64,000 bases of DNA from Pilatotrama ljubarskyi (GCA_022385805.1 MU277752.1:45595-109594), one strand, 5' to 3'. Shown: positions 12,223 to 24,106, counted from the first letter of the stretch. Program-made: numbers and translations. Notes: a model not told the origin generated them from the sequence alone.

Positions 12223-13006
12223 TTTCCGACCCCGTCCTCGGTTTTCCGTTCTTCGTCCTACGCCCGTCTTCCTACCTGCTGTTTGACCTGCCATTCTCGA
12301 TTGCTGGCAATTCCTCGCTACTCTGCACGGGTTTATGCGGCGAAAGCTCGATCCGTGATTCTAGTCTTTGCCATCACTACAAGGGCTCTTGGTATGCTGC
12401 ACCGTATATCACTGTCTGCTGAGGCGCAGTGACCGCTTGCTTGTCTTCCGCTTTGACGTCTTCCACCACAAACATGCATTTGGACGACGCTCTGCTCCTT
12501 CTTGTTCGCTTTTCGTCTTGGTTACCGAGTTGTTCACCCTGCGTATTTAAACTGACGACACTGTCTTCACTGTGATCAATCTCTCACGAGAAATGCATCC
12601 CCGGCTCCCTCTCAATGCCTTCTGCCTGGCGACATTCCTTCTTCTGCTATCCTCCGGCTGCATGATGCATCAACATCCTGGAAAGAGGGCCGCATGCGTA
12701 TTAGCACGGGTAAGAGCGACCGCGAGGCGTGGCGAGAGGCTCGATGAGGTACGAGGAGCACAGGCCCGGTAACCAAGCGGTGACGTTCAGAAAAGAAAAT
12801 CCCCCAGGAACGTCGATACCGATATCGAGGGCGTGGGTCCTCCCGAGGTTGATCGTGCGTGAACTAGATCTAGTGCTACGAGAGCAAGTCCAGGACTCAA
12901 CGCCCTTCTCGCCATGCTTATACGCCTCGACGCTTGCCGTATTGACAAAGAAGTTTCGGACACAGATATATTGCACTCATCAGCTATCTACCATCAAGTC
13001 GAGCTA
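12223..13006. other. Intergenic between convergent EF-hand and TIWD-A genes
   Basis: Mostly 3' flanks. A short + strand ORF at 12590-12772 begins with a signal-peptide-like stretch (LNAFCLATFLLLLSSGC) but then turns Arg-rich and low in family-like composition. I treat it as probably fortuitous. Confidence 0.4.
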
Positions 13007-14207
13007 TTACATCATCATCGTCTTCCCAGTCGACGATAGCAACCTGTCAGTCCTCAACCGCTCTATCCCGACCACGACGTCCTCCGCACGCACAACTGTC
13101 TCCTTGGTGTCCCAATCCTCGAGCTTCACCGTCGCATGGCACACGAACGACCTGTGCTCCGAGCTCACAAACAGACTCAATGGCACCGGCACCCAGAATC
13201 GCACATGCCACGTAAACGGCCCGTCCGGCTCCTCCGGCTTGAAGAACTTGTACCCGCGCTCGACCGCAATCCCACGAGCAGCCTTGAGCTTGGGTGCGTC
13301 CTCCGGATCCTTTTTCGGGGAGACGCGGTAGCCATCGTACACGAGGCTCCAGACGTCGTACCTTGGCTGCGACAGCACGCTTGAGAACACGCCTGCGTCT
13401 GCACGGGGCTCGTAGATAGCGCGGAACTGGATTGCGAGGTTGTTGATGATGCACTGCTTGTAGACATGCGTCGGGGGTTGGTTGTCGCGCACGACGAGCG
13501 TGCCCGCCCAGGCGTAGATATCGCTGATTTTGGTGAAGCCAAGTGGTTAGCGCAGCTCGCGCAATATATGTAGATGTCACTTACTCGTCGTTGCTGTCCC
13601 ATATCGTCGTATGCTCTTCATCCGGGACGATGTCCACGGTGAAGCGCGGCTGGGTGAGAGGTTTGGGCCGCCTGAGCTTGATCAACAGCTTCGGCGTGCG
13701 TGCATCGCGCAGCTGCTCTTGCTTACTATCGTCTTCTTCGGTACTGCTATCCGTCACGTCTTCCCGGGAACTCCTCGACGATGCGTAGGTCCTAGACGGA
13801 TCAGGCTTCTCGTCGCTCTTCGCCTCCGTCGCAGGCGGAAGAGTGAAGGGCATCTCCCTCAACGCCGCTTCCGGGGTGGGCGGCGCTTGGTTCGCCAGAT
13901 GAGTGCGGAGTTCCTCGCGCTCGCGGGCTTCTGCTTGTTTTGTTTCGTCCGTTGCGGCTGCGACTGACCACGCTGACGGGGCAAGGGACGGCTTCCTACC
14001 CCTGGTGCTGCTGGTCTTCGGAGGTGCCGGAGCCGAACGCGTGGACTTGAGTTTCGAGCTGGGGACATCAGTGGAGGGGAAAGTCGTGGCAGATTCCTTG
14101 CCGTCGCCGAACTGCAGAGCTTCGATCTGCATCGCGAGTTCGCGGAGCTGCCAATCGTCATCTTGAGAGGTAGCAGCAGAAGCCATTGGTAGTCTTCTGG
14201 ACGTCAT
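13007..14207 (-). CDS. TIWD-family hypothetical protein, copy A (short form)
   Basis: Two-exon gene on the minus strand, of unknown function and paralogous to the gene at 42402-44493. Exon 1 carries the conserved motifs LRELAMQIEAL, QAPPTPEAALREMPFTLP, and near its end FTVDIVPDEEHTTIWD. The GTAAGT donor follows the codons for DSNDE. The acceptor AATCAG restores phase to DDIYAWAGTLVVRDN, which opens a beta-rich C-terminal domain ending VGIERLRTDRLL. That domain includes ARGIAVERGYKF, TWHVRFWVPVPLSLF and VKLEDWDTK. Starts are possible at 14207 (MTSRRLP) or 14186 (MASAAT). The copy lacks the basic N-terminal 300 or so residues of the longer paralogue. The middle is Ser/Glu-rich and probably disordered. 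No signal peptide or membrane segment is seen. The function is unknown to me. Confidence 0.7.
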
Positions 14208-15378
14208 TGAGGATCTGCCGGGCGGCAGGAGAGGGCGCACAAAGGACGAGTTTCGGTTCGGGTGGCGTCGTAGGATGCGGTGGTATGTCGCCTCATTGGA
14301 GGAGCAGAAGTCTAGATATACCTTTCCGCGCCGTCGCTTTGTTTGCAGAACGCTTGGAACGGATCGCAGTGCAGAAGTCTCTACACATTGTGTTCCTGCG
14401 CCACTTCTTGCGACGCTTGGATGTGCGCGCGGCCATGCTGGCACGTCTGGCATGTATGGAGATCAAAGCATCCTGTCGGCCACAAGCAGCCGCGTCCGTT
14501 AGAGAATATCAACGGCGGCAGCTTGCATACATCCGCAGGCCAATAAGAGTCCTTCAGGTCTTCTGGTACACACACTGAGATCAGCGAGTAACGGGTCATT
14601 GGGCGAAGATCGACGTCAGTCTGTCAAGACTCGTATCCCATGAGCAAAGGAGAGGTATTTATTTAATGCACACTCACCGCAGTCCAGCTTTCGACATACT
14701 CAATGGCTCGGGTGAATCACCTGGTACATACTTGCCTCATTGCTTCCGAGTCAACGCTTAACACGAGGACGAGATGCATTGCACCATCTCGACTCACGTC
14801 GGATCTCTCTGAGGCCCAAGTGCTACAGGATGCTTTGTGTCTTCGCGCTTTATCCTGCAGCGGAGGTAACATTTGACAATGGCTTGCAACTCGCAAGATG
14901 ATTTCGGTGGACCGGAGAACGGTGACCGTCAGCTATGCAGTGCCATGGGTTCCGGAGTATATACCAGAGCACACGTGGCGGGCACGTGGTGGCAAGTACC
15001 TTCCAGCGTCTCGCTTCGGCGTGCTCCTTCGAAACGTGCTCCAAATGCTCAACCAGACCTCGATGTCTGCATTATTTCTGCAAGATGACGGTTTAGTCCC
15101 AGACACTGGCGGCAATAGCGTCTCCTAGGCCTCCAAGATGGTCACGTTCACCAAACGTTGAGTACTCCTGCTCGCGCACACATCCGGATGGACAAATGCG
15201 ACTCTGTAGTATCTGAACGAGCCATGGATGCTGCTGAAATAGACAGTTACAGAGGGCCGGGAGGGACGTACAATCGATATCACTACTTCAATCGCTAAAT
15301 ACTCTTACAACACGTGTCTGCACTTCCCACTCGCAGAATACTGAACGCGCATCATCGTCACAGGAGTCGTAAAATGCG
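14208..15378. other. Intergenic, no gene recognised
   Basis: Small ORFs around 14870-15130 on the plus strand (for example one starting MISVDRRTVTVSYAVPW) show no family features and no splice partners. I see nothing I can name. Confidence 0.35.
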
Positions 15379-16629
15379 TCAGTCGACAATGCACGTGCCC
15401 CAGTTGACGCTGCCCCCCGCATTCGCTCGCTTCACCAGCACCTTCCTACCCCCGCCAAGGGTCGCAGAATCTTGGGCGTTACCGCTGTCGTTGGCCAACT
15501 GCGCGGCCTGCTCGGGATTGTTGCCGCCCACGACGCGGATGCTGTTCGTGCCCCCCAGGTAGGTCAGCGGGCAGTCCATCCCTACAGAAAAACCCGGCTG
15601 CCCGTCGATCGAGAAGGCGGCTCCGAACAGAGAGCCGTAGAAGGCTACCGTGTTCTTCTTGTAGAAGTAGAACCCGGCGGGCACCCAGCTCTTCTGAAGC
15701 CCGATGGGCCAGGGAAGCAGCTCCTCCGTGAGCGAGGAGCGTTCCCCATGAACGATATGGTCCCTGGTGAACCGGACCGCCTTCGAGTTGACATTACTGA
15801 CGACGAGGAGGATGTTGGCCGCTTCCTTCGTAGCGATCGCGATCGCTGCAACGCAGTCGGGGTTTAGCTCCAACAGTCCTCCGGGCGATGGAACGCTCGC
15901 ACCTATGAAGATCGCTCCCAGCACCGCGATCGGTGCGAAGATGGCCACCCAGCCCGTGACGGAGATCGCGATAGCGGCGCTGGACATCCACGCGATGAGC
16001 GTGTACGTCGAGTACCCAACCTTGACGAGCGTGAGCGCGCCGCCGCCGTACACGAGGAGACCGCGGCCGACCAAGACGATCGTCTGCCACGCGGACTGCA
16101 TCTCGTTCTTCGTGTTCAAGTTGTCGAGCACGGACTTGATCTCGGCTTGCAGGGCGTCTCCCGTCAAGGCGCGCAGTCTGTCCATGCGGCGGCGGGACAA
16201 CATGATCTGGTCGCGCGCGGCGATCTTGTCCTTGTCGATGACGACGGTCGCCTCGCGGACGTTGGTGATGCTCTCCTCGGAGAATTGCTCGCGCAGGTCC
16301 CCGGACTCCCTCGCGAACGCGCCGTGTTTGAGGTTGAGCCCGGCGGCGAGGCTGTTCAGCTTGCGCGTGATCTCCGCGCTGTTGAGCGCCGCGACGGAGG
16401 AAGTCTTGAGGAAGATGGCGACGTGCAGCGCCTTGTCGTCGTCCTTGGGCGCGGAGGGCATCACGAGGTAGTCGGCGGGCAGCGTGGCCTGGAGGCCCTT
16501 GACGAGCGCGAGGCAGGCGGCGGTGGCCTCGGGACGGTTGAACTGCGCAGGATTGGAGGTCGTCTTCCAGAAGAGCATGTCGTATGAACCTGCACCTTGG
16601 AGGGTCTGCGTGGCGAGCTCGGAAGACAT
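15379..16629 (-). CDS. Uncharacterised single-exon protein with a central hydrophobic hairpin (pore-former-like layout)
   Basis: A 416-residue intronless frame, counted from the ATG at 16629 (MSSELATQ), chosen because A stands at -3 and upstream codons look non-coding. An in-frame ATG at 16800 would add 57 residues. Residues 1-180 are mostly helical and amphipathic with no signal peptide. Residues about 181-246 form two adjacent long hydrophobic stretches rich in Gly/Ala (VLVGRGLLVYGGGALTLVK; then IAWMSSAAIAISVTGWVAIF onward). The C-terminal 170 residues look beta-rich (FYFYKKNTVAFYGSLFGAAF, then a Gly/Asn-rich end). A helical bundle, a hydrophobic hairpin and a beta-domain is the general layout of alpha-helical pore-forming proteins, but I recognise no named family and the resemblance is inference. 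An ordinary two-pass membrane protein is an alternative. Confidence 0.65.
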   Translation of the reverse strand: MSSELATQTLQGAGSYDMLFWKTTSNPAQFNRPEATAACLALVKGLQATLPADYLVMPSAPKDDDKALHVAIFLKTSSVAALNSAEITRKLNSLAAGLNLKHGAFARESGDLREQFSEESITNVREATVVIDKDKIAARDQIMLSRRRMDRLRALTGDALQAEIKSVLDNLNTKNEMQSAWQTIVLVGRGLLVYGGGALTLVKVGYSTYTLIAWMSSAAIAISVTGWVAIFAPIAVLGAIFIGASVPSPGGLLELNPDCVAAIAIATKEAANILLVVSNVNSKAVRFTRDHIVHGERSSLTEELLPWPIGLQKSWVPAGFYFYKKNTVAFYGSLFGAAFSIDGQPGFSVGMDCPLTYLGGTNSIRVVGGNNPEQAAQLANDSGNAQDSATLGGGRKVLVKRANAGGSVNWGTCIVD

Positions 16630-17504
16630 TGTAACGAGTTGTAAAGCTTTCCGAGGTGGGGCTTGCATATTCTCTCGATGCGAACGCATCTCAAGTAGTG
16701 CGCGCTGCGTTACGGTTGTTTGGCCTCTCGGAAGCACCCTGCCTGTGGTTTCAGGAAGGTAAGAGCGATAATTTCGGTCGACATCCAAATGAGCCCTCAT
16801 CTGCTCCCAAATCAGCCCGGGAGTCTATGTGAGCACGGAAGATGGTGTAGGGGGCGAGCAGAAGTCGAGCACCTTGAACACCCTCGACATGCGAAATGGA
16901 TGTACTCGTCGTAGGGCCGGTTGGATGCCTGTGCGACAGAGATGAATGCGCCACCCCGGTCGAGGTTTCGTCCGATGCGGAAGTCAGAAAACCAATCCGA
17001 ATTGCGAAGGCGATCTGGGCGGCAAGCACGTCCGGTACTTCCACCCTCGCAGCACTTCCCCGGTCGACGTCGCAGCGCGTCCCATACGAATGCGCCTATG
17101 TATAGACCGATTTCTCCCCGTCCATTCACTGATTAGTCGGCACCTACGTTCCCCCTGCAGATTCCAGTCAAACGGTGACGTGTGGCACACCCAACTGACC
17201 GACTACAGACGTCAAGACGACGGTCTGGTCGGACACGCGTTCTCTGTCTAGACTGCAACGATCGATGAAAAGCAGTTCCTGCAATGGACGTCCGCCTCGA
17301 AATGCGCAAGGACAGTAGCTACCAATTTCATGGATGTCCCACCCGGCCTCCTATGATTATCGCGAGACATGTTTCGTGGGCGTGCCCGGTATTCCAACTA
17401 CGCTGAGTCCTTATTTCTTCTGAGAAGTCGGAGTCGGCAAGATCGACTACATGCGCTCAGCTACTATTGTTCGGGATCGTGTCCACTCACTCGAGACCCC
17501 CAAT
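16630..17504. other. Intergenic, no gene recognised
   Basis: Several overlapping short frames exist on both strands, but none shows domain-like composition or splice continuity. This holds the 5' flank of the hairpin protein gene and the 3' flank of the F-box gene. Confidence 0.35.
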
Positions 17505-18890
17505 CTAGCGTTTGTACGGCGGAGACAGTCTCTCGATCGTCGGCGGTATGGCACTCGTGCTCGAGGTGATTTCCGAGTGCGCGCGACGGACTACGACGTG
17601 TAAACTAGAAGACATTGACGTCGGAGGTCCGACGCATGGGCCGTCCGTGTCATCCGAGCTAGAGTGCAATTCGAGCTCTAGATGCGTCAATCCCGGCAAG
17701 ACGGACTGCAAGCTGCGACCAGATTCCTCGGCGTCGCTCCTCCCATACAACGTTCGACAGCAATTGGGTCTGTCCTTGTGCCGAGAGCAGATCGTCACTT
17801 TCCGGAGTGAGCGCGGTTCCGCCAGGCTCGCGGCAATACCGTGCAGCAAGGACCCGTACGGTAAGCTCGGCGGTAATGACTCTATGCAGTTGCTTGAGCT
17901 GTCTACGGTGAGCTGGATTAGGGCGGGGAAAGATCCCCGAACGAGGTTCAGCAAGGACTCTGTCGCACATGTGAGCTTGTTGGTGAGTAGCTCCCCTGCA
18001 TGAAGTGATGCGCTACCCACCTGCACTCAGATCTGCCTGCTCAACCCCATAGACGACCTGTAGCTCGGTCAAGGATGAGCCGAAGACGCCTCCTGGAATC
18101 GGCTTCTCGGCGTCTAGAAAGGTGCGGTCCTGTAAAGGAATCGTTCAGCTGCGAGGCAACACCCCTCTCATTCTGAGTTGTCCAGATTAGCGGAAGCCCT
18201 ACTCACGTGAAGATAAAGGAACTTGAGGTTGACGCAGCGTCTCAGGCGATTGCATATCTGCACCATACTCGCCGCCTGCCCTGGTGCCATCTCGTTTCGT
18301 TGGAACCGACAGCCGCGGATGTACAGCTCAGAGAGGTTACCGCAAGACCAGACGACGTCGAGCATCGCCCTGACAGTGTCGAACTGGCAGTACAGCAGCA
18401 TGAGTCGCGTAATGTGTTGGCAGAGGGGCGGGCGAGCTCGGATGCCAGTGAGCCGTGGGAAGACGGACCCCAGCTCTGTCAGATCGACGTTGAACGCGGA
18501 CAGTGCTCGCAGGTTTGGGAACGACAATGTGAAGAAGTCGCCGGGCCTAGGGACGAGGACGCCGAAGGCCCCCAAGAGCCGGCCGAAGCGCAAGGTGATG
18601 ACGCTTGCCGCGAACTCGCTGGATGCCCGACGCGCGGCGGTCGTAAAACAACCGATGGAGGCGCTGTCCATGAGCTGGGGGTGCTGACGGAGGTGGTATT
18701 GTGCGCGAGCGGTCCATGCGCGACAGGTGAGGGCGCATGCCATGAGCGTCCGCTGTTCGGGCGGATATTCGAAGGAGGTGCTGTCGGACATGCCGTACTC
18801 TCTCCGAGTGTGCTGCACGGTGTCAATGATAGCCTCGCAGACGTCTATCGGGAGAAGTGAGTTCTCCATTCCGTTCGGGGATTGAGCCAT
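17505..18890 (-). CDS. F-box-like leucine-rich protein, copy 1 (intact)
   Basis: Three exons on the minus strand: 18890-18207, 18129-18021 and 17959-17505. They join in phase 0 and phase 1 and give about 415 residues with no internal stop. The N-terminus LLPIDVCEAIIDTV followed by LMACALTCRAWTARAQYHL is the F-box-like helix pair. The middle shows leucine-rich units (FPNLRALSAFNVDL; HITRLMLLYCQFDTVRAM; LSELYIRGC). The end contains SLLHGIAASLAEPRSLRKVT and LPGLTHLELEL. Such proteins would recruit substrates to an SCF ubiquitin ligase through SKP1, although SKP1 binding is untested for this clade-specific family. Start alternatives are 18890 (MAQSPNG) and 18869 (MENSLLPID). It is the only copy in the window that reads through cleanly, and other members lie at 22.8, 31.6, 48.2, 55.8 and 58.7 kb. 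Confidence 0.8.
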
Positions 18891-20068
18891 CGCGGGAGTG
18901 ATAGTCTGCGGATACTGGCTGCGCTGCGATATTTCCTGTAGACGCATCACTTGTGAGCGACGCGCGTGCTATAGCTCGGCGAACAGTGTAGGATCTACAG
19001 ATATACCAGGATTGGTCTGTATGTGCGCTCCCTTTTGTGACGGCGAGCAATATCCAACGTCGCGGATACGGCCAAAGGGCAAGAGACATGCTGGAAAGGA
19101 GTGGAGTGGAGTCGGCAATCGCGGGCAGGCACTGTCCTCGCGTCGGATCTGTCATACTTAGGCGCGGTGACTTTCAGCGCGTAGCGTTATCATCTATGGT
19201 CCAAGGAAAGTTCGGATTCCTTCAGCTCGCGGCGTCGCGGATAAGAGGGTCGATCTGCTGATGACGAGGAAAGGCACGGAACTCGTTGCAGCATGCCTCA
19301 ATCAATTGGACAACTCGCCGTGAGGAGTAAAAGGGAGCAATGGCGATATACGAACAGCGTGAGTAATGAGGCAGTGCAGTGTTACCTCGTGTCAGTGAAC
19401 AGAGTCCGGCCCGGTTCTCGTCCAGCAAGAGGAACAGAACTCGACCCAACGAATCCGAATAACACCCATTCCCAGATGTTCATGGATCAGAATTTCCGAA
19501 GAAGGTTGACTCGAACCTGTGCGAAACGGCGCACCCCGAGTGCAGTGTCATCAGTGAGACGTGCTGTTGTGCGAATCCGAGCTTGATAGATCTCGTGTCA
19601 CTGGTGCCCAGCGGATGACGCTATCATCTTCCTGGTATTTGGCATATTTTGACCACGTTTCACTGGATATCTGCGACAGCTGGGACAGGGCATGCTATAC
19701 GGTACCTGTTGGGTCCGCCAAGGAGTCTCGCGGCTCGTCAGGAGATGTTCCTTGACATCCCACTGACATGATAACGAACGCGCCTCGCCAGATTGAGTCT
19801 GCATGGTCGAATCTATCCAATAATGTATTAGTGGTGACCATGCGACTGGCGCAAGGTCTCCCGGAGTCAGTGTCCAGTACCTAGTTACAATACAGTACCT
19901 CTACAAGATGTGAACAGCGGCCATTGGCAATATATAGGTACAAAATACTGTAATCCCGGATATTAATATAGTTGAGCGGTCGCCTGGTATGGTCTCAACC
20001 TGCTGTCACGTCGGACGTGCGACTCCTTGGCTATGGGACGCCGTGTGATCGCGTACCTGGTTCTCGTT
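18891..20068. other. Intergenic, no gene recognised
   Basis: No coherent coding signal is seen on either strand. The segment around 19790-19980 is AT-rich (several TATA-like and ATTAATAT stretches) and directly follows the 3' end of the hydroxylase gene, so it may include its polyadenylation region. Confidence 0.35.
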
Positions 20069-21175
20069 CTATGCCACTTTCTGTAGCTTCGCCTTCTGCG
20101 CCTTCCGCTTCCGGTCGATATCCTCCCGAGTCAAGCGAGTGCCCAGGATCGCATCCCAGTGTACAAACATCGGTTGGGCGAAATTAGACTTTATGCCGAT
20201 CGCCTGTGACGATCATACATGGACGTCAGTACTTTGATGNNNNNNNNNNNNNNNNNNNNNNNNNCGTACCTGGTGGTGGATGTCATGATGATCCGCACTG
20301 TTCGCGCCGAAGAGCAGGAACGGATCCCAGGGGAAATTGTACCCGCAGTGAACGTCGACGCCCTTGAGCGTCGCGATGAGGAAGACCAGGGTCGCCTCGC
20401 GCATATTGAGGTGCGCGACGCGCTCGGCAATGAGGCCCCCGAGGGTGTCCATGAGGAGGCCCTCGATCGGATGATTGTAGACCGCGCCGTATGCGTACGG
20501 GACGTAGAGCCGGTGGTGGTGCGCGTGAATCTTCCGATACAGGAAGGTGTTCATGTGCATCGCGCGGTGCATGAAGTATTGCCAGCTATCGATGATGAAA
20601 CTACAGAGCATCGTTCTCAGTGTCGAGGCATCCAAGAGGCGTCCGAGAGACACCTACAGTCCAAGGAAGACCTTGGCGGATGGTATTGCCCACCAGTAGA
20701 GAGTGTACAGGCCTTCCGCGCCCCGTGACGCCAATAGCTTCGACCCGAGATCGGGTCCGAGAACGTACCGCGTGACGGCAGCCATGCGCGGCGCGAGGTG
20801 GAGTATGTTGGTGAGGTGGTCAATAGCACTCCCTCCTGGGGCGTCGACTAGGAATATCAAGGCGATTATGCCTTGCACAAACTGCTGGAAGAGGACATCC
20901 CGGATGACTTCGCGGCGCGTGGCGAGGTTCCGGGCCTTGATCTCCGAGCTCTCGTGTATGCGGTACTTGTCGAGCCATTTCCAGCCGGAGATGTCGAGTA
21001 CGTGGAAAACGCCGCTGAGGAGCCAGTATCCGATGACCGGTGCGGAGAGAAGGAGCGTGCGGTCAGTGAGCCATGGAAGGAATGTGGGCTGTGGATTGTA
21101 ATAGAGGGGGGTGCGCGTGGAAAGATAATGCAGCTGGTAGAAGTCGAGAAAGGAGGGGAGTGTTGTATTATTCAT
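20069..21175 (-). CDS. SUR2: Sphinganine C4-hydroxylase, copy A
   Basis: Fatty-acid-hydroxylase superfamily di-iron enzyme of the ER membrane. It hydroxylates C4 of dihydrosphingosine or dihydroceramide to make phytosphingosine. The start is MNNTTLPSFLDF at 21175. Exon 1 includes membrane segments (APVIGYWLLSGVFHVLDI) and the family motif KYRIHESSEIKARN. Exon 2 carries the histidine boxes HRAMH and HAHHH, the motif LYVPYAYGAVYNHPIEG, and HHDIHH at its end. The last exon IGIKSNFAQPMFVHWDAILG ends KAKLQKVA with the stop at 20069. The protein is about 330 residues, normal for the family. The 25-N gap lies in intron 2 and does not touch coding sequence. Intron positions match copy B at 34.3 kb. 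All di-iron ligand histidines are present, so it is probably active. Confidence 0.9.
20240..20264. other. Assembly gap (25 N)
   Basis: Twenty-five undetermined bases directly after the GTACG donor of the second hydroxylase intron, read on the minus strand. The true length is unknown. Confidence 0.98.
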
Positions 21176-22777
21176 CTTACAGCAGAGTCTGTCGGACGTC
21201 GCGAGCATTCCCGCTTGGCCTATAAGTACAGGCACTAAACGCGCAGACCGGCGGAGACGCGCAATGGCAGAGTACGACCAACCGAGTACGGTGACATGGT
21301 CGGTTGCTACCTGCATCGGGCCAACACAGAACGAAAGCTATGATGGCAGGGGGGTGACATGGCAGGGCAAACACTGCACATGCATGATGCCAGACGTAGG
21401 CACACTCGAGCAAGGTGCCAACGCGGCCGACGACTGGGATGTTTGAAGGCGTTGCTGTACCGGTTCGGCAGAGGGTGCCTCAGCTTCTCGTTGGCAGCTT
21501 CTGCAAACCATCGGTCTAGGCCGTTGAAGGGGTTCCCACCTGGTCTAATTGCGACTATGCTTCTGCAACAGGGGCATAGTGTCAATGCTCGAGCCTCACC
21601 TCGACAAGCCCGCCGCCGCTCGAAGCGGTGACATTGCCGCTGAGTATACGGAACTTGTTTTGCTGCGTGATTGTCGCGAACACGTATAGTCATCCATCAT
21701 AGTCGGAGCCGCAGTATCTCAGAGCCTGAGAAAGTCGGGACTTGGCGGACGAGTTGAAACTTACAGCTGGGCGCTGAAGGAGAAAGCGGTGGAACTGTGC
21801 GTCGTCATGAAACAACCCGCGGATGGGCTCGCGAATCGCGCGGGCTGTTGTGGCTTATTTGTCCCGGTGTCTTTGTTAGCGCCTATGTAACGCCCCATTT
21901 GGAAATTGGCACCGGGGCGTCACTCTCGGGCTGCTCAAGGCCGCCACGTCTGTCCTCTACATCGCTATCTACGACGGGGGACCATGATACATTCCAGTAA
22001 GTCGACATGGTTCAATCTTTAAGAGACGCCCTGTTCTCATGTGATGGCGACATGCGCCATTTGCTACAGGCGTTTCCTTACGAAAGTCGCCCCATCTTCA
22101 AGCCAACGTGCGCTGCACACTGGCACCTCTCATGTTCGCGGATCTGTCAGCCCGAAGAGGGAAGGATGCGATCTAAATGTAAAGGAGATGAGAAATTTGG
22201 AGACTAGTACTGACAGCGGGACAATGGAGCCGATAGTGACGCCACTTCTACGACTTACACTGGCTTGTGTCGTGCCTCGAGAGCGCTCCGAGGTGGCAGT
22301 CAGGGTCTGACACTGCCGCCGCCGACCTGAAGGCCACGCCCGTGATAATCCTGAATAGCCCACAGACTATTCTTACGAAAATGGTGGACTTCTCGAGCGC
22401 GCATCGAACGCCAGACTCGGATTCGGAGGGACATCGTCGCAGCCGAGTACTCACGTAACCTGAAGCGTCTGTGACGACACTGGTATCTGACGTCCGGTGG
22501 CCTGTACCGCCTGCTATTAGACCAGACTCAAAATCTGGTGCAACCGAACACCCCGCCCGTCTCAGGGTATCGGGCAAGGATACGCAGCCATCCATGATGG
22601 AGCCGCTGCCTCTCGCAAAGGTGTTTGAGATCGTCACCGTGTACACGCCCTTGTAGCGTAAGCATGCTGGGCGCAATATCCACATCACCCTCGAACCATT
22701 CTTCCTCACTCGCAGGCTGGCGCACAGGGGTCGTGTGTATTTCTGTCCCCCGCGGGCCCAAATTCGCCGAGGAAATA
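21176..22777. other. Intergenic, no gene recognised
   Basis: Overlapping frames occur on both strands, the longest being a minus-strand frame at 22248-22838, but none looks like a known domain. A TATA-like CTTATAGG on the minus strand near 21226-21235 lies about 50 bases upstream of the hydroxylase ATG. Confidence 0.35.
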
Positions 22778-24006
22778 TCATGATGCTAGAAGAGCCGGAT
22801 GAGTCGATAAGAGGGTGTTTAATCCATTTTCTCCGCATCTATGGGCACACTCCCCGTCAAGTCTAGCCTGGGAACTCGCGGCGATTCGCACTGTGCATAC
22901 CTGCAGTGCCCGGAGTTCGGTGAGGCCCAGGACTGTCAGTATGCGGGGGAAAGGCGGGACCCGGATCGCCGTCACGGTCGGAGCGCTTGTCGTATGAGGC
23001 ACAATCCCCGACTCCGTCTTGAAGTCAATCTTGATCTGGTCCGGCGAGTACCTCTGGCCGTCCTCCACCGCTCCACTAAACCGCGCTGATTGTCTGTCTG
23101 GGGAGACAGGCGAACGACTGCCATTGCAACGATGTAGAGATGTTGCCCTAGGGTCGGCGGAGGTGAGTTTCAAGTTCTATAATGACGGGCATACAAAATT
23201 GGACGGTCCCGTAGGTTGCGCTCTATGTCCACGAAGAACTTGGTGATTTAAAGTGTCAAACTACGTCTTCGAACAGTGCCTGTCTTCTCGGTCCCTACGT
23301 AGAGGTGCATCTTTCTGAGATGCGCCATCTTTCAGCTCGATCACGAACACATCTGCCATGTTGAGTGCCATCTTCGCAATACCCTCCAACGATTGTCGAG
23401 CCACGCTGGCTCATTGGCGGCGCGTGTATCGCCGACGAGCGCCGCGAGGAACCAGGACGAAGCTGAACTCGATCTTCCCCGAGAAGAGTCTACCCAGGCC
23501 TTGCGTTGTTCCCTCAGGAGCCGCTCTCCTCCCGGTCAGCTTCTCCACAAGGCATGGGCGGTTCTGCGCGTCCGCATGCAGCCGTGTCATGCAGTTTTGT
23601 AGGATCTCTGGTTTGGCAATCGAGAAACGCTCACCTCGAGATACAGCATCGTTAGCCCCGGGCAGGCCCCTAAGCGCCGCAGACATCCCCGACCAAGCTC
23701 TTCGACAAGCGAGAGCCTCGGAAGGCCTCCTCTGGTCACGCTGCAATGGCGGATCCACCAACAAGACAGTTCTTGACATGACCATAGGGCGTCCATCATG
23801 CTTCGGAAAGTTGGGAAGGAGGCGCCTTTGAAGGCGAGATGAGTCAGAGTGGCGAGAAACTGCGGCAAATGGGCTCGCATCAGCTTGTTCGGGACCATGA
23901 TAGCCTTATACTCGATACGCAACGTCTGCAGATTCGGGATACAGGCGAAGACTTGCCAACGAGAGATCATGTTTCGGGTCAGAAGAGCCTCGTGAATACC
24001 GGGCAT
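22778..24006 (-). pseudogene. F-box family relic, copy 2 (5'-truncated)
   Basis: The minus-strand frame 24006-23590 aligns with the leucine-rich middle of copy 1. It shows FACIPNLQTLRIEYKAIMVP, LTHLAFKGASFPTFRSMMDA, LWSCQELSCWWIRHC and LRRLGACPGLTMLYLEV. The last motif is where copy 1 has its first donor. A frame at about 23060-22830 (IRVPPFPRILTVLGLTELRA) could be the following exon. No F-box helix (TCRAW-type) is found upstream before the 3' end of the neighbouring gene at 24107, so the N-terminal third is missing. I read it as a truncated duplicate. A short expressed protein cannot be excluded. Confidence 0.5.
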
Positions 24007-24106
24007 TCGAGAGAAATTACACTGGCAGTACGTCTGCCGTTAGACGAACTTACAACGTCGACCTCTCGACCTAGTAACGGACGGTATATGGACATATGGT
24101 GCATCT

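Noticed and set aside
12572..12772. Short ORF with a signal-peptide-like start (LNAFCLATFLLLLSSGC)
   Set aside because: After the hydrophobic stretch the sequence is Arg-rich with no conserved features, and it lies between converging 3' ends. A lipobox would be meaningless in a fungus.
22248..22838. Minus-strand frame of 196 residues
   Set aside because: No motif, domain or splice partner was found. The composition is not distinct from the overlapping frames.
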